DNA from: Methylacidiphilum infernorum V4
GTDB lineage: Bacteria > Verrucomicrobiota > Verrucomicrobiia > Methylacidiphilales > Methylacidiphilaceae
Assembly (NCBI RefSeq): GCF_000019665.1
Contig: NC_010794.1
Location: forward strand, 1,364,001-1,428,000
DNA: 64,000 bases
Direction of reading: 5' to 3'
Shown: one piece after another, positions 19,030 through 27,091 of the stretch
Layout: each line of letters begins with the position of its first letter
Numbering within the stretch: position 1 is the stretch's first letter
Position numbers and translations under genes: made by a program
The notes under the pieces: model-generated
What the model was told of the DNA's origin: nothing
Database searches by the model: none
Seen by the model: the letters and a program-made list of their open reading frames with translations, nothing else

Positions 19030-20175
19030 ATGGCATCCCTTGGAGTACTTAAAGAAAAGGTTCCCGGTGAAAATCGGGTTGCCATAGTTCCGGACGTTCT
19101 TCCCTCTTTTTCAAAGTTAGGGTTGGACGTTCTTGTCGAATCCGGTGCCGGAGCTAATGCCGGCTATTTTGACCAAGACTATATCGATAAAGGTGCCCAA
19201 GTTTTAGCTCACGGCTACGACGTTCTGGGCAAAGCAAACATCGTTTGTCTCATTCATCCTCTCCAGTTGGAAGACATTCCCTTCTGTGCTGAAAATGCTA
19301 TTCTTATAGCCTTAATGTATCCGCTTTTAAATCTTGAATTAATAAAGGAAATCGCTACACATAATCTTACCGCTTTTTCTCTAGATCTTATTCCTAGAAT
19401 TAGTCGGGCCCAGTCAATGGATCCCTTAAGTTCTCAAAGCACCGTTTCAGGCTATAAATCCGTTATCTTGGCAGCCCATACGCTCCCCAAGTTTTTACCC
19501 ATGCTTACTACCCCGGCGGGTACGATTCCCCCTTGCAAGGTCTTTGTTATCGGTGCAGGAGTAGCCGGCTTACAAGCTATTGCCACGGCTAGAAGGTTAG
19601 GCGCCCTTGTTGAAGCTTATGATATTAGGCCCGTTGCGAAGGAGCAAGTGGAAAGCTTGGGAGCCAAATTTGTCGATCTTCCTATTGCTGCACGCGATGT
19701 TGAGGATCGATCAGGTTATGCCAAAGCCCAATCTGAAGACTTCTACGCAAAACAACGCCAGCTCATCATCGATCAGTGCAAGAAAGCCGATATCGTGATT
19801 ACTACCGCTCTTGTTCCCGGAATAAAAGCGCCGAAACTCGTTTCCAAGGAAGCTATTGAGAACATGAAACCGGGAACGGTCGTCGTTGATCTTGCTGCGG
19901 AACAGGGCGGGAACTGCGAATTAACCGTCCCGGGAAAAACCGTCGTCCACAACCATGTCGTCATTCACGGCCCCCTTAATCTACCCTCTTCTATGGCACC
20001 CCAAGCAAGCTTGTTTTATGCCAAGAATATCCAATCCTTTCTTTCACTTTTTTTTAAAGAAAATAAATTATCTATTCACTGGGAAGATGAAATCATAAAA
20101 AACACCTTGGTTGTTCGTGAAGGGAAAATTGTCCATGAAAAAGTTCTTGCTGCCTTAAACCAACAACTTCGTTAA
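19030..20175 (+). CDS. pntAA: NAD(P) transhydrogenase subunit alpha part 1 (NAD-binding)
   Basis: The 381-residue cytosolic dI component binds NAD(H) and transfers hydride to NADP in the proton-driven transhydrogenase. Visible features are the N-terminal VLKEKVPGENRVAIVPD block shared with alanine dehydrogenase, GAGVAGLQAIATARRLGA (nucleotide-binding loop) and VVDLAAEQGGNCE. The split-alpha arrangement (pntAA, pntAB, pntB) is the form seen in many bacteria. A mobile-element remnant begins immediately after its stop codon and separates it from pntAB. NADPH supply for biosynthesis is the expected role. Confidence 0.95.
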   Translation: MASLGVLKEKVPGENRVAIVPDVLPSFSKLGLDVLVESGAGANAGYFDQDYIDKGAQVLAHGYDVLGKANIVCLIHPLQLEDIPFCAENAILIALMYPLLNLELIKEIATHNLTAFSLDLIPRISRAQSMDPLSSQSTVSGYKSVILAAHTLPKFLPMLTTPAGTIPPCKVFVIGAGVAGLQAIATARRLGALVEAYDIRPVAKEQVESLGAKFVDLPIAARDVEDRSGYAKAQSEDFYAKQRQLIIDQCKKADIVITTALVPGIKAPKLVSKEAIENMKPGTVVVDLAAEQGGNCELTVPGKTVVHNHVVIHGPLNLPSSMAPQASLFYAKNIQSFLSLFFKENKLSIHWEDEIIKNTLVVREGKIVHEKVLAALNQQLR

Positions 20176-20426
20176 GGAGATAGACCCTAGTATTGCATAC
20201 GCATTCATGTATAATGGTGATTATGGAAAATGCACTGAACACAGAACGGTTGGCAACCGCAACTGCCCTATCTCTGGCGAGTTCGCCCAGCAATGGCCGC
20301 GCTGCCAAAGAGAGGTTCTCTGCCGTAGCCGGGAAAGCCAGGCCCGTGAGATACGAATGGGTTCGGCAAGACCCGTCGGGGCAGAAAGAAAACGGTACTT
20401 ATATTTGCGCACGTTTTTAATAGCAG
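20176..20426 (+). mobile_element. Non-autonomous IS607-type deletion derivative (MITE-like), family 1
   Basis: The left part matches the left end of the intact element at 60482-62511 (GGAG, then CTAGTATTGCA, then ATGGAAA.GCACTGA around the tnpA start). After a few tnpA codons it jumps to the 3' end of tnpB (RLATATAL reading) and continues to the shared terminus GCGCACGTTTTTAATAGCAG. About 1.8 kb of the parent is missing. The element at 46491-46749 has the same junction. A short reading frame (20223-20420) joins the tnpA start to the tnpB C-terminus and is probably not functional. It is inserted between pntAA and pntAB in the sense orientation. Confidence 0.85.
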
Positions 20427-20453
20427 CACTTCATCACAAAGGAGGATTAATCC

Positions 20454-20741
20454 ATGACATTGGGTGATTGGCTTACCGATGTATATGTTTTTGTTTTAGC
20501 CTCATTTTTGGGACTGGAATTAATACGCAATGTCTCGCGACTGCTCCATACTCCCCTGATGTCTTTAACCAATGCCATTTCTTCTATTTCTTTGGTGGGT
20601 TCGATAGCTCTCGCGGGGGAAGGAGATAAAACATGGGTCGTTGTTTTAGGAACCATTGCTATCATCTCTTCCTCGATCAATGCCGTGGGCGGCTTTCTCA
20701 TTACCGACAGGATCCTCAAGATGTTCAGAAAAAGCAAGTAG
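20454..20741 (+). CDS. pntAB: NAD(P) transhydrogenase subunit alpha part 2 (membrane)
   Basis: This 95-residue membrane protein has about three hydrophobic helices and the conserved block NAISSISLVGSIALAG, typical of the small alpha2 subunit contributing to the proton channel (dII). The SD AGGAGG stands upstream of the ATG, which lets it be translated independently of the inserted element. pntB starts six bases after its stop. Confidence 0.95.
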   Translation: MTLGDWLTDVYVFVLASFLGLELIRNVSRLLHTPLMSLTNAISSISLVGSIALAGEGDKTWVVVLGTIAIISSSINAVGGFLITDRILKMFRKSK

Positions 20742-20746
20742 GTTTG

Positions 20747-22138
20747 ATGGAGAATGGGGTTATGGAGGACATCATTCAATTTGTTTACATTGCTTCTGCT
20801 GCGCTCTTCATTCTTTCCCTTAAATGGATGAGCGAAGTTAAAACATCGAGGTGGGGAAACTGGGCGGGGAGTGCAGGAATGGCTTTAGCCATAGTCGCCA
20901 CTCTTCTCAAGCCCCAGATTCACGGCTATCTCTGGATAGCTATTGGAATAGTCTTAGGCTCCTCCATAGGCACCCCCATGGCCGTGCTCATGCCTATGAC
21001 TGCCGTTCCCCAAAGAACCGCCCTTTCCCATGCTTTTGGTGCCTTGGCGGCGGGCATCGTGGGATCAACCGAATACTTCCTTAAAGCTGATAGCTTTTCT
21101 TTCCCCCAACTCGTTGTCTTATCCATAGAGGTCCTGCTCGGTTTCTTGACTTTTACGGGTAGTCTTTTAGCCTTTGCTAAACTTCAAGAAATCATTCCAA
21201 CGCGGCCGATTCTTTATCCGGGAAGAAATTATGTAAGCTTGACCGTGTTTTCTTCCTGCCTGCTCTTGATAGCCTACATGGTTGCCAAAGGCGGCTTTCA
21301 TCCTTTTCTCTTTATATCTTTGATCGGCTTTTCTCTCCTTTTTGGAATCCTTTTGGTGTTGCCTATCGGGGGAGCGGATATGCCCACGGTCATTTCCATT
21401 CTCAATGCTTATGCGGGTCTTTCTTCCTCTTTCATGGGTTTTCTGCTTAACAATAAACTGCTTATCATCGCCGGGGCATTGGACGGCAGTTCTGGACTTA
21501 TCCTTTCAATTCAGATGTGCAAAGCGATGAATCGCTCCTTTACTAATGTTCTTTTTGGAGGAATGGGCCAAGTCCTTGAGGTTGTCGATCCTTCTCGAGA
21601 TGGTAAAGTCGTTAAAAGCCTTTCCCCTAGGGAAGCTTCAATCCTCTTTGAAGCCGCTAAAAAAGTTGTCGTTGTCCCCGGCTATGGCATGGCTGCAGCC
21701 CAAGCTCAACATGTGGTCAAGGAATTGACCGATGTTTTAGAAAGCAAAAATATCGAGGTGAAATTTGCAATCCATCCTGTTGCCGGGAGGATGCCCGGCC
21801 ATATGAATGTCCTTTTGGCCGAAGCCGATGTTCCTTATGATAAGCTTGTCGAGATGGAAGAAATTAACCCTCTTTTTCCCGAAACGGATGTCGTCCTTGT
21901 AGTTGGGGCCAATGACATTACCAATCCTGCGGCGAAAAAGAATCCCGGCTCTCCCCTCTACGGAATGCCCATACTCGATGTCGACAAAGCTAAACAGATC
22001 CTTTTTATTAAAAGAAGTATGTCCACGGGATTTGCGGGCATTGACAATGACCTGTTCTACTCACCCAAAACAATCATGCTTTTTGGAGATGCGAAGAAGG
22101 TTCTCAATGAACTGGTCGTCTCTATCAATTCCCAATGA
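20747..22138 (+). CDS. pntB: NAD(P) transhydrogenase subunit beta
   Basis: The product is about 463 residues. N-terminal membrane helices (dII, to about residue 260) carry GGADMPTVISILNAYAGLSS, and the NADP-binding dIII domain has VVPGYGMAAAQAQHVV, HPVAGRMPGHMNVLLAEA and VVLVVGANDITNPAAK. All diagnostic motifs are intact. The start at 20747 leaves a 5-base gap after pntAB; ATG 20762, with GGAG 9 bases before it, is an equally plausible start. Together with PntAA and PntAB it forms the complete inner-membrane complex. Confidence 0.95.
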   Translation: MENGVMEDIIQFVYIASAALFILSLKWMSEVKTSRWGNWAGSAGMALAIVATLLKPQIHGYLWIAIGIVLGSSIGTPMAVLMPMTAVPQRTALSHAFGALAAGIVGSTEYFLKADSFSFPQLVVLSIEVLLGFLTFTGSLLAFAKLQEIIPTRPILYPGRNYVSLTVFSSCLLLIAYMVAKGGFHPFLFISLIGFSLLFGILLVLPIGGADMPTVISILNAYAGLSSSFMGFLLNNKLLIIAGALDGSSGLILSIQMCKAMNRSFTNVLFGGMGQVLEVVDPSRDGKVVKSLSPREASILFEAAKKVVVVPGYGMAAAQAQHVVKELTDVLESKNIEVKFAIHPVAGRMPGHMNVLLAEADVPYDKLVEMEEINPLFPETDVVLVVGANDITNPAAKKNPGSPLYGMPILDVDKAKQILFIKRSMSTGFAGIDNDLFYSPKTIMLFGDAKKVLNELVVSINSQ

Positions 22139-22185
22139 ATGATTTCCGCCCTTAAGTTTTTCTAACCTATTCTTAATCTTTTTCC

Positions 22186-22818
22186 TTGATTTATCTCCTC
22201 TGTTTTCCTATTTTTCTTTCACCATTTTCCCTTCCCATGAAAACGAACATTAAAGAACTTACCCAGTCCATAATCAATATGATTCCCTCCTCTTTAAGGT
22301 TTAACTCCCAGGACGAATCCCTTTTTCAAAGAATTAAGCCTTTCCACGAGAGACTCTCAGAGAAGATTGTCAAGGGATTCTATGATACCCTGTTCGGGTA
22401 TCCTTCGACCCAGTCCATTTTCAACCCCGGAGAACGACCCTTAAGGGAACCCGACTTGCAACGCTGGTGGCAGAGAACCATAACGGGTCCTTTTGACCTT
22501 AACTACTGGGCTTGGCAATCGGCGGTCGGGGTAATCCACATTAAAAGGAAAGTCAAAAACCCGATGATGCTTTCCATTTGGGGTTGGATCTTGATGACCC
22601 TTCAAAAAGAATTTTCATCTCACTTTTCTCCCCAGGAAACCTTTGAATTCATGGAATCCTGGCAAAGACTTGCCATAACCGTTGAATCCCTTATCGCCGA
22701 AAGCTACCTCCATAATTATATCGTCGCATTAGCCCAATCCACGGGAACCGAGTTGGCCCTCTTGGACAGGCTCGTAGCCATTGAAGTGGCAGACATCGAT
22801 CCGAAAAAGCTAGAATAG
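22186..22818 (+). CDS. Protoglobin-like single-domain globin
   Basis: The 210 residues (about 193 from a better in-frame ATG at 22237, MKTNIKEL) form an all-helical globin of the protoglobin/globin-coupled-sensor type. The FYDTLFGYPSTQSIF segment fits the B/E helices. The block GPFDLNYWAWQSAVGVIHIK carries the candidate proximal haem histidine, matching the IGxxHxxx pattern of protoglobins. No signalling domain is attached. Related acidophilic methanotrophs are known for several unusual globins; binding of O2 or NO is a family expectation. It follows pntB by about 50 bases but is not clearly in the same operon. Confidence 0.75.
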   Translation: MIYLLCFPIFLSPFSLPMKTNIKELTQSIINMIPSSLRFNSQDESLFQRIKPFHERLSEKIVKGFYDTLFGYPSTQSIFNPGERPLREPDLQRWWQRTITGPFDLNYWAWQSAVGVIHIKRKVKNPMMLSIWGWILMTLQKEFSSHFSPQETFEFMESWQRLAITVESLIAESYLHNYIVALAQSTGTELALLDRLVAIEVADIDPKKLE

Positions 22819-22826
22819 CTTTCTTT

Positions 22827-23663
22827 TCAGCTCTCTACCTTTATGTCCTTGTAGGCAGCAATCCCAATGAGTCCAAAGGGAAGGGATTGAATAAAAAGAA
22901 AACCGACCACGAGGCCAAGACGGAATAGGAAAGAGAGCCGGGGGGTCTGTTGGTCCAGGGACCAGATGAGATAACGCGAAATTAATTCTACCGATCTGGT
23001 GTCGTAATAAGTATTCCCTCCTTGGTTAAAAAAGCTATCCATGTCTTTCTTCGCCAGCTCTTCGGCTCTCCTGATATCTAAATGGAGGACAGCCCCAAGA
23101 AACGGATGCAAGGCAAGGAAATTTTCCGCAGCCTGGGTTGTGAAAACAGTCGCCACGGCCAACCGGCTTTGAAATTGAGTAGCCGGAATAAAATGAGGAT
23201 CGGTCCACGCATTAGGATGTTCAATGCCTAGGTTCCAAACCTTGTTCCTTGCCAGGTTAAATGTTTCATCTCTCCATTTCACATCCAGGATTAATTGGGC
23301 TCCCCACCGACTTACTTGATCCCGGGCTGCGGTTTTGGCAAATCCAAGGCATACAAAAGTCGAAACAAAAACAAAGCTAAACAAAGAGGCCACGGCACAA
23401 AAGCAATGATGAAGAAGTTTGACTCTAAAGGTTCTATTCCACAGCAAGGTATAGTGGCTCGCCAACCACCAGCAACAACCGGCTACAAACAGGGAAAAAA
23501 CGAGAGTAAGCCAAAAAAAAAGAGGCCGCTGGCCCAAAAACAGTTGGAAGGACTCTTTTAACAAGTTTAGACCATCAGCCATCATAATTTGAAAAGAGTT
23601 TTTCTTTATCCTATCCAACGACTTTAAAACTTTATCCCCTACCCATGAACCATCCCGTCTCAA
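22827..23663 (-). CDS. Membrane protein of the tubulin-like locus, paralogue of 30286-31059
   Basis: The 278 residues have two hydrophobic segments in the N-terminal half (about 47-72 and 85-112), a soluble middle part and a C-terminal helix (about 245-270) ending in GLIGIAAYKDIKVES. The protein at the other end of the cluster ends SLIGWAAYRDIRIRT and shares SxYTLLWN.xFR...LHH.FC, so the two are paralogues with the same topology. No known family was recognised. It is the last gene of the five-gene minus-strand cluster. The true start may lie further in, at MMADGLNLL. Confidence 0.7.
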   Translation of the reverse strand: MRRDGSWVGDKVLKSLDRIKKNSFQIMMADGLNLLKESFQLFLGQRPLFFWLTLVFSLFVAGCCWWLASHYTLLWNRTFRVKLLHHCFCAVASLFSFVFVSTFVCLGFAKTAARDQVSRWGAQLILDVKWRDETFNLARNKVWNLGIEHPNAWTDPHFIPATQFQSRLAVATVFTTQAAENFLALHPFLGAVLHLDIRRAEELAKKDMDSFFNQGGNTYYDTRSVELISRYLIWSLDQQTPRLSFLFRLGLVVGFLFIQSLPFGLIGIAAYKDIKVES

Positions 23664-23786
23664 GGAATTGAAGAGGCAAGCCCAATATGGAATAGCCCAA
23701 TTTTTACCTTCTTTTTGTCAATTCCTCAACACATGCAACATGGCTTTTTTGAAAGATCTACCCGTACTTAGCAGTCTTAAAAAAAA

Positions 23787-25400
23787 TCAAGGGAAAGGAG
23801 GGGTTGAAGGCGGCGATTGAGGAGGGTAGGCAGGATAAGGGGAGGGTTGAGAAGGGAAAGAAGGGGGAGGAAAAGATTGAGATCCCTGGGCCGGAGGCCC
23901 ATAACCTCCAGGAGGAGCAACGGGAGTTTGAGGATAGCCGGGATAAGCGGGCTGTGGAGTGGATGCAAAAGGAGGGGGCTGAGGAATATTTACTGGAGAA
24001 GCCGGGATGGAAGCGGGAACAGGAGCTTGTTGGGGAGAAAGAGGGGAATAAGGAGAAGAGGGATTCAACCCGGATAAAGCAAGCCTACGGTTTTCGGCAT
24101 TTTGCCTGAGTTCTTGGGCATATTGCTCAAGAAGTTTTTCTTTTTCTTCCCTGGCCCTGGCTTCAGCCCTTCTTACCGCAGCATGATAGGCAGCCACTCT
24201 TGCACGCCAGATCTTTTTTTCTTTTTCATACGAATACAACCCTCCCCCAAGTCCACCAAGTATAACTCCTCCCAGTGCACCCCATCCTGCCCCGGTAGGT
24301 CCACCCGCAAGCCCTCCAATCAATGCACCTCCTCCTGCACCTATAGCCGCCCCTTCAGCCGCTGTCGTCGGTCCACCCGTTCCCGGCTGTAAAAACTTGG
24401 GTTTTCTTCCCGGCCCGGATATTCCAGACCGGGCCTCTTCCGCGGCTTGGGCTGCCTGTTTATCGATATCCCTAAGCCGGTTGGCATAATCGGTCCATTG
24501 GCTTTCTTCCTGCCTCATTGCCGAAGATAAATCAAAAGCATTACGCAAAACGATCTTTTCTACCCCGGGTGCCGTCACTTCTTGGAGTTGATTCCAGGGA
24601 AAAGTATTGTTTTGATTTAGAAACTTCCAACTTTTATCCGGCTGCTCAACCGCTTTCGTTTTCCAAGAAAAAGTCAGGTCTTGGTTGGCTTCAAAGGCCG
24701 TCCGCTTCTGGTCCTGGTAATAAGTCATTCCCGGTTCTTGATCCAGGGTAAAAAGGAGATCCTTGAGGTGGGATTTCGCCCAAGGCTTGAGATCTTTGGG
24801 AACGGCTTCCAACCGTTCTTTCCCGGGAAGAATAGGTCCAACTGGCACCCAGTACAAAGCGGTATTGGGTCGCACGGTGACATCGTATTCTATAATCCAA
24901 TTGCCATCTTGATCTTTAACCGCCGTTTTTTCCTTGATGTCTATAAAATCAAATCCCCTAGGCAGTTGAGCCTTAACCGCTTCTTCAGCTTGAAGGACTG
25001 TGGGCTTTTTTACAAAAGAATTGAATAAGCCACCGGATCCACTGAATAAAGACTTTCCAGCGGTAAATAAAAAAATAAAGACTAGGGCTAAAGCCACAAC
25101 CGCTCCTGCAGCCCAAAGCGGGATAAAAGATCGTTTTACGCTCCTTTGAGCTATGGCTTCAAGAGGACGCCGACAGGAAGGACAAACAAAATCTTCATCC
25201 TTTGGAATTTCTAAGAGTTTACCCGCTTCCTCGCATTCCCCAAAATTAATACATCTTCCTTTTCGAACAGAGGGAGCCTGTTTATTGGACTTAGGCTTTT
25301 GTCGGTCGAAAGAAAATTCCTCTTCAATATTATTCGTTTTCCCATTATCATTGTTTGTCAGGGAAGACCTTTTAATAGGATCATTAAAGCTGATTCTCAT
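23787..25400 (-). CDS. Zinc-ribbon membrane protein with glycine-zipper and Pro-rich tail
   Basis: The 537 residues begin with a Cys4 zinc ribbon (CINFGEC...FVCPSCRRPL, about residues 49-80) shared with the PBP-OmpA protein upstream. One transmembrane helix (about 93-115), a periplasmic domain with WIIEYDVTV and WSFKTK-like strands (about 130-300) and a glycine zipper (GAAIGAGGGALIGGLAGG, about 345-385) follow. A charged helix then leads into a Pro/Gln/Tyr-rich tail of about 90 residues. Glycine zippers insert in membranes or oligomerise. No family name can be given for the whole protein. It is part of the tubulin-like operon. Confidence 0.75.
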   Translation of the reverse strand: MRISFNDPIKRSSLTNNDNGKTNNIEEEFSFDRQKPKSNKQAPSVRKGRCINFGECEEAGKLLEIPKDEDFVCPSCRRPLEAIAQRSVKRSFIPLWAAGAVVALALVFIFLFTAGKSLFSGSGGLFNSFVKKPTVLQAEEAVKAQLPRGFDFIDIKEKTAVKDQDGNWIIEYDVTVRPNTALYWVPVGPILPGKERLEAVPKDLKPWAKSHLKDLLFTLDQEPGMTYYQDQKRTAFEANQDLTFSWKTKAVEQPDKSWKFLNQNNTFPWNQLQEVTAPGVEKIVLRNAFDLSSAMRQEESQWTDYANRLRDIDKQAAQAAEEARSGISGPGRKPKFLQPGTGGPTTAAEGAAIGAGGGALIGGLAGGPTGAGWGALGGVILGGLGGGLYSYEKEKKIWRARVAAYHAAVRRAEARAREEKEKLLEQYAQELRQNAENRRLALSGLNPSSPYSPLSPQQAPVPASIPASPVNIPQPPPFASTPQPAYPGYPQTPVAPPGGYGPPAQGSQSFPPPSFPSQPSPYPAYPPQSPPSTPPFP

Positions 25401-25487
25401 GTCATTCTAAAATCCCATTTTAGAATAAAATAATTTATTAAAAATGTCACAAAAAAATTAAAAAAATTAAGCCTCAAGTCTTTCTCC

Positions 25488-27074
25488 TTATTTCTTTTTT
25501 GGACAGAGCCAGACTTCTACGCGCCTATTTTTTTCTCTTCCTTCTTCGGACTCATTTGAGGCTACGGGCATTTCTTCACCCGCCCCAGCCACGTTAACAA
25601 CCGTAATGCCTCGACTTTCCAGGGCTTTAGCAACACTTTGGGCTCTTTCCAAAGAAAGACCTAGATTATAGGTATGACTTCCCACATTATCCGTAAAACC
25701 GATCAAGAGAACCCCTTTATCGCTATTCTCAGCTTCGGAAAGAAATCGGGCCAACCTTTGAATATCGACTCTTCCCTTGTTATCCAATTCCGCCGTTCCA
25801 AAGCGAAACCGGATATCGAAAGGGACCCTTGTCGAATCTTTCACCAAGGTTCGATACCTTGTCGAGGCATCGGCAGGAATGGGTTCATTCGAGAGCGGGC
25901 TGAGATTAACTAAAGATCTTTCTTCCTTGAGTCCGCTGCCTACAAAACCCCGAGAAGAAACGACCTTTTGACCTGCATCCGACAAAATGTATTGGATAAA
26001 TGCTTGAATCCATGTCGAGGAACCGTTCGGAGAAACATAGAAATAGATCCGGTAAGATAAAGGATATGCTTCGGTCCCAATGGTCAACGGAGTAGGCTTG
26101 AATGCCACTGCCCCTTTCATGTAGAGGGAAAGAATTTTCACAGAACTGACGGTAGCCGACAACCTCGAAAAATCCTCTATCCCTAAAATTCCGGGATCTT
26201 TCGATATCCTTTTCTTGAACTCATCTCCAGGGATAGCTTTTTGCTCTTTTCCATTCTGTTGCAGGCCACCTCCAAAAAGGTTGGCGAAATTTTGCCAACC
26301 ACAAAAGCTTTTTTCAGCCGGAACGACCGGCATGATTTTTCCTTTAAATCCTTGGGTTAATTCTTTCCAATCGGTAAGCTGTCCGGAAAAGATTTTTTGC
26401 AATTGTTCTAGGGACAAGGAATCTATAGGATTTTGACCGTTGACGAAAACCACCACTCCGCTTTGCCCGATAACATATTCATGGTCGGAAGAAGTCATAT
26501 CGAAGGGGAATCTTTTCAATTCTTCAGGGGTAACCTTCCGGCAGCAAAAGAGCCCCACCGGTTCCTTCATCGAAGCCATCCGCATAAACCCGGAATTTGG
26601 AGACTCGGTAAAAATTTTAATCAAGCCCTTGGCTTTCCCGCCCGGCAGTTCACACGCCACTTCGCTTTCCTTTGGATCGTGTTCAATCCACTCCGGGTTC
26701 TTCCCTTTTACCACGTCGTTTAAAAAACCTAAAACCAAGGGACGAACCAGGCTTTCCACAAGTCTATTCTCACCGCTAAGAACAAAAAGAATTTGCAACT
26801 GGGAAGTAGCCAAGCCCATCCCCTTTTTTTGTTCCTTGGAACTAAAGAAATGGCTACCCAAGACAATGATGATTCCCGGCAAAACCAAGGCTATAAAAAG
26901 CAAAGGAAAAAAAAACTTCTTTCCTTTCTTTTTGTTCCACTCCTCAAGAGGGATCAGCGGACTGCCACAATCCGGGCAGACAAATTCCTTGTCCCCGGGA
27001 ACTTCAATAACGCTGCGGCGGTCGGCCTTGTTCGGACAATTCCCAAAGTTATTGCAGATCCCTTTTCTTATCAT
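25488..27074 (-). CDS. Zinc-ribbon / PstS-like binding protein / OmpA fusion
   Basis: Domains in order: a Cys4 zinc ribbon (CNNFGNC...FVCPDCGSPL, residues 6-42), a transmembrane helix (about 53-73), a periplasmic substrate-binding-protein-like domain of the phosphate-binding class (about 90-380, with VVFVNGQNPIDSLSLEQLQKIFSG) and a C-terminal OmpA/peptidoglycan-binding domain (about 405-525, LLIGFTDNVGSHTYNLGLSLERAQ, ending REKNRRVEVWL). The OmpA part should anchor the protein to peptidoglycan. The gene ends 413 codons of shared architecture before the next and lies 17 bases after the tubulin-like gene. Ligand unknown. Confidence 0.85.
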   Translation of the reverse strand: MIRKGICNNFGNCPNKADRRSVIEVPGDKEFVCPDCGSPLIPLEEWNKKKGKKFFFPLLFIALVLPGIIIVLGSHFFSSKEQKKGMGLATSQLQILFVLSGENRLVESLVRPLVLGFLNDVVKGKNPEWIEHDPKESEVACELPGGKAKGLIKIFTESPNSGFMRMASMKEPVGLFCCRKVTPEELKRFPFDMTSSDHEYVIGQSGVVVFVNGQNPIDSLSLEQLQKIFSGQLTDWKELTQGFKGKIMPVVPAEKSFCGWQNFANLFGGGLQQNGKEQKAIPGDEFKKRISKDPGILGIEDFSRLSATVSSVKILSLYMKGAVAFKPTPLTIGTEAYPLSYRIYFYVSPNGSSTWIQAFIQYILSDAGQKVVSSRGFVGSGLKEERSLVNLSPLSNEPIPADASTRYRTLVKDSTRVPFDIRFRFGTAELDNKGRVDIQRLARFLSEAENSDKGVLLIGFTDNVGSHTYNLGLSLERAQSVAKALESRGITVVNVAGAGEEMPVASNESEEGREKNRRVEVWLCPKKK

Positions 27075-27091
27075 CGGGTTTTTTGACCAAA

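Noticed and set aside
20223-20420. Small protein-coding gene between pntAA and pntAB
   Set aside because: The frame is a fusion of the tnpA start to the tnpB end inside a deletion derivative, so it is more simply a relic.
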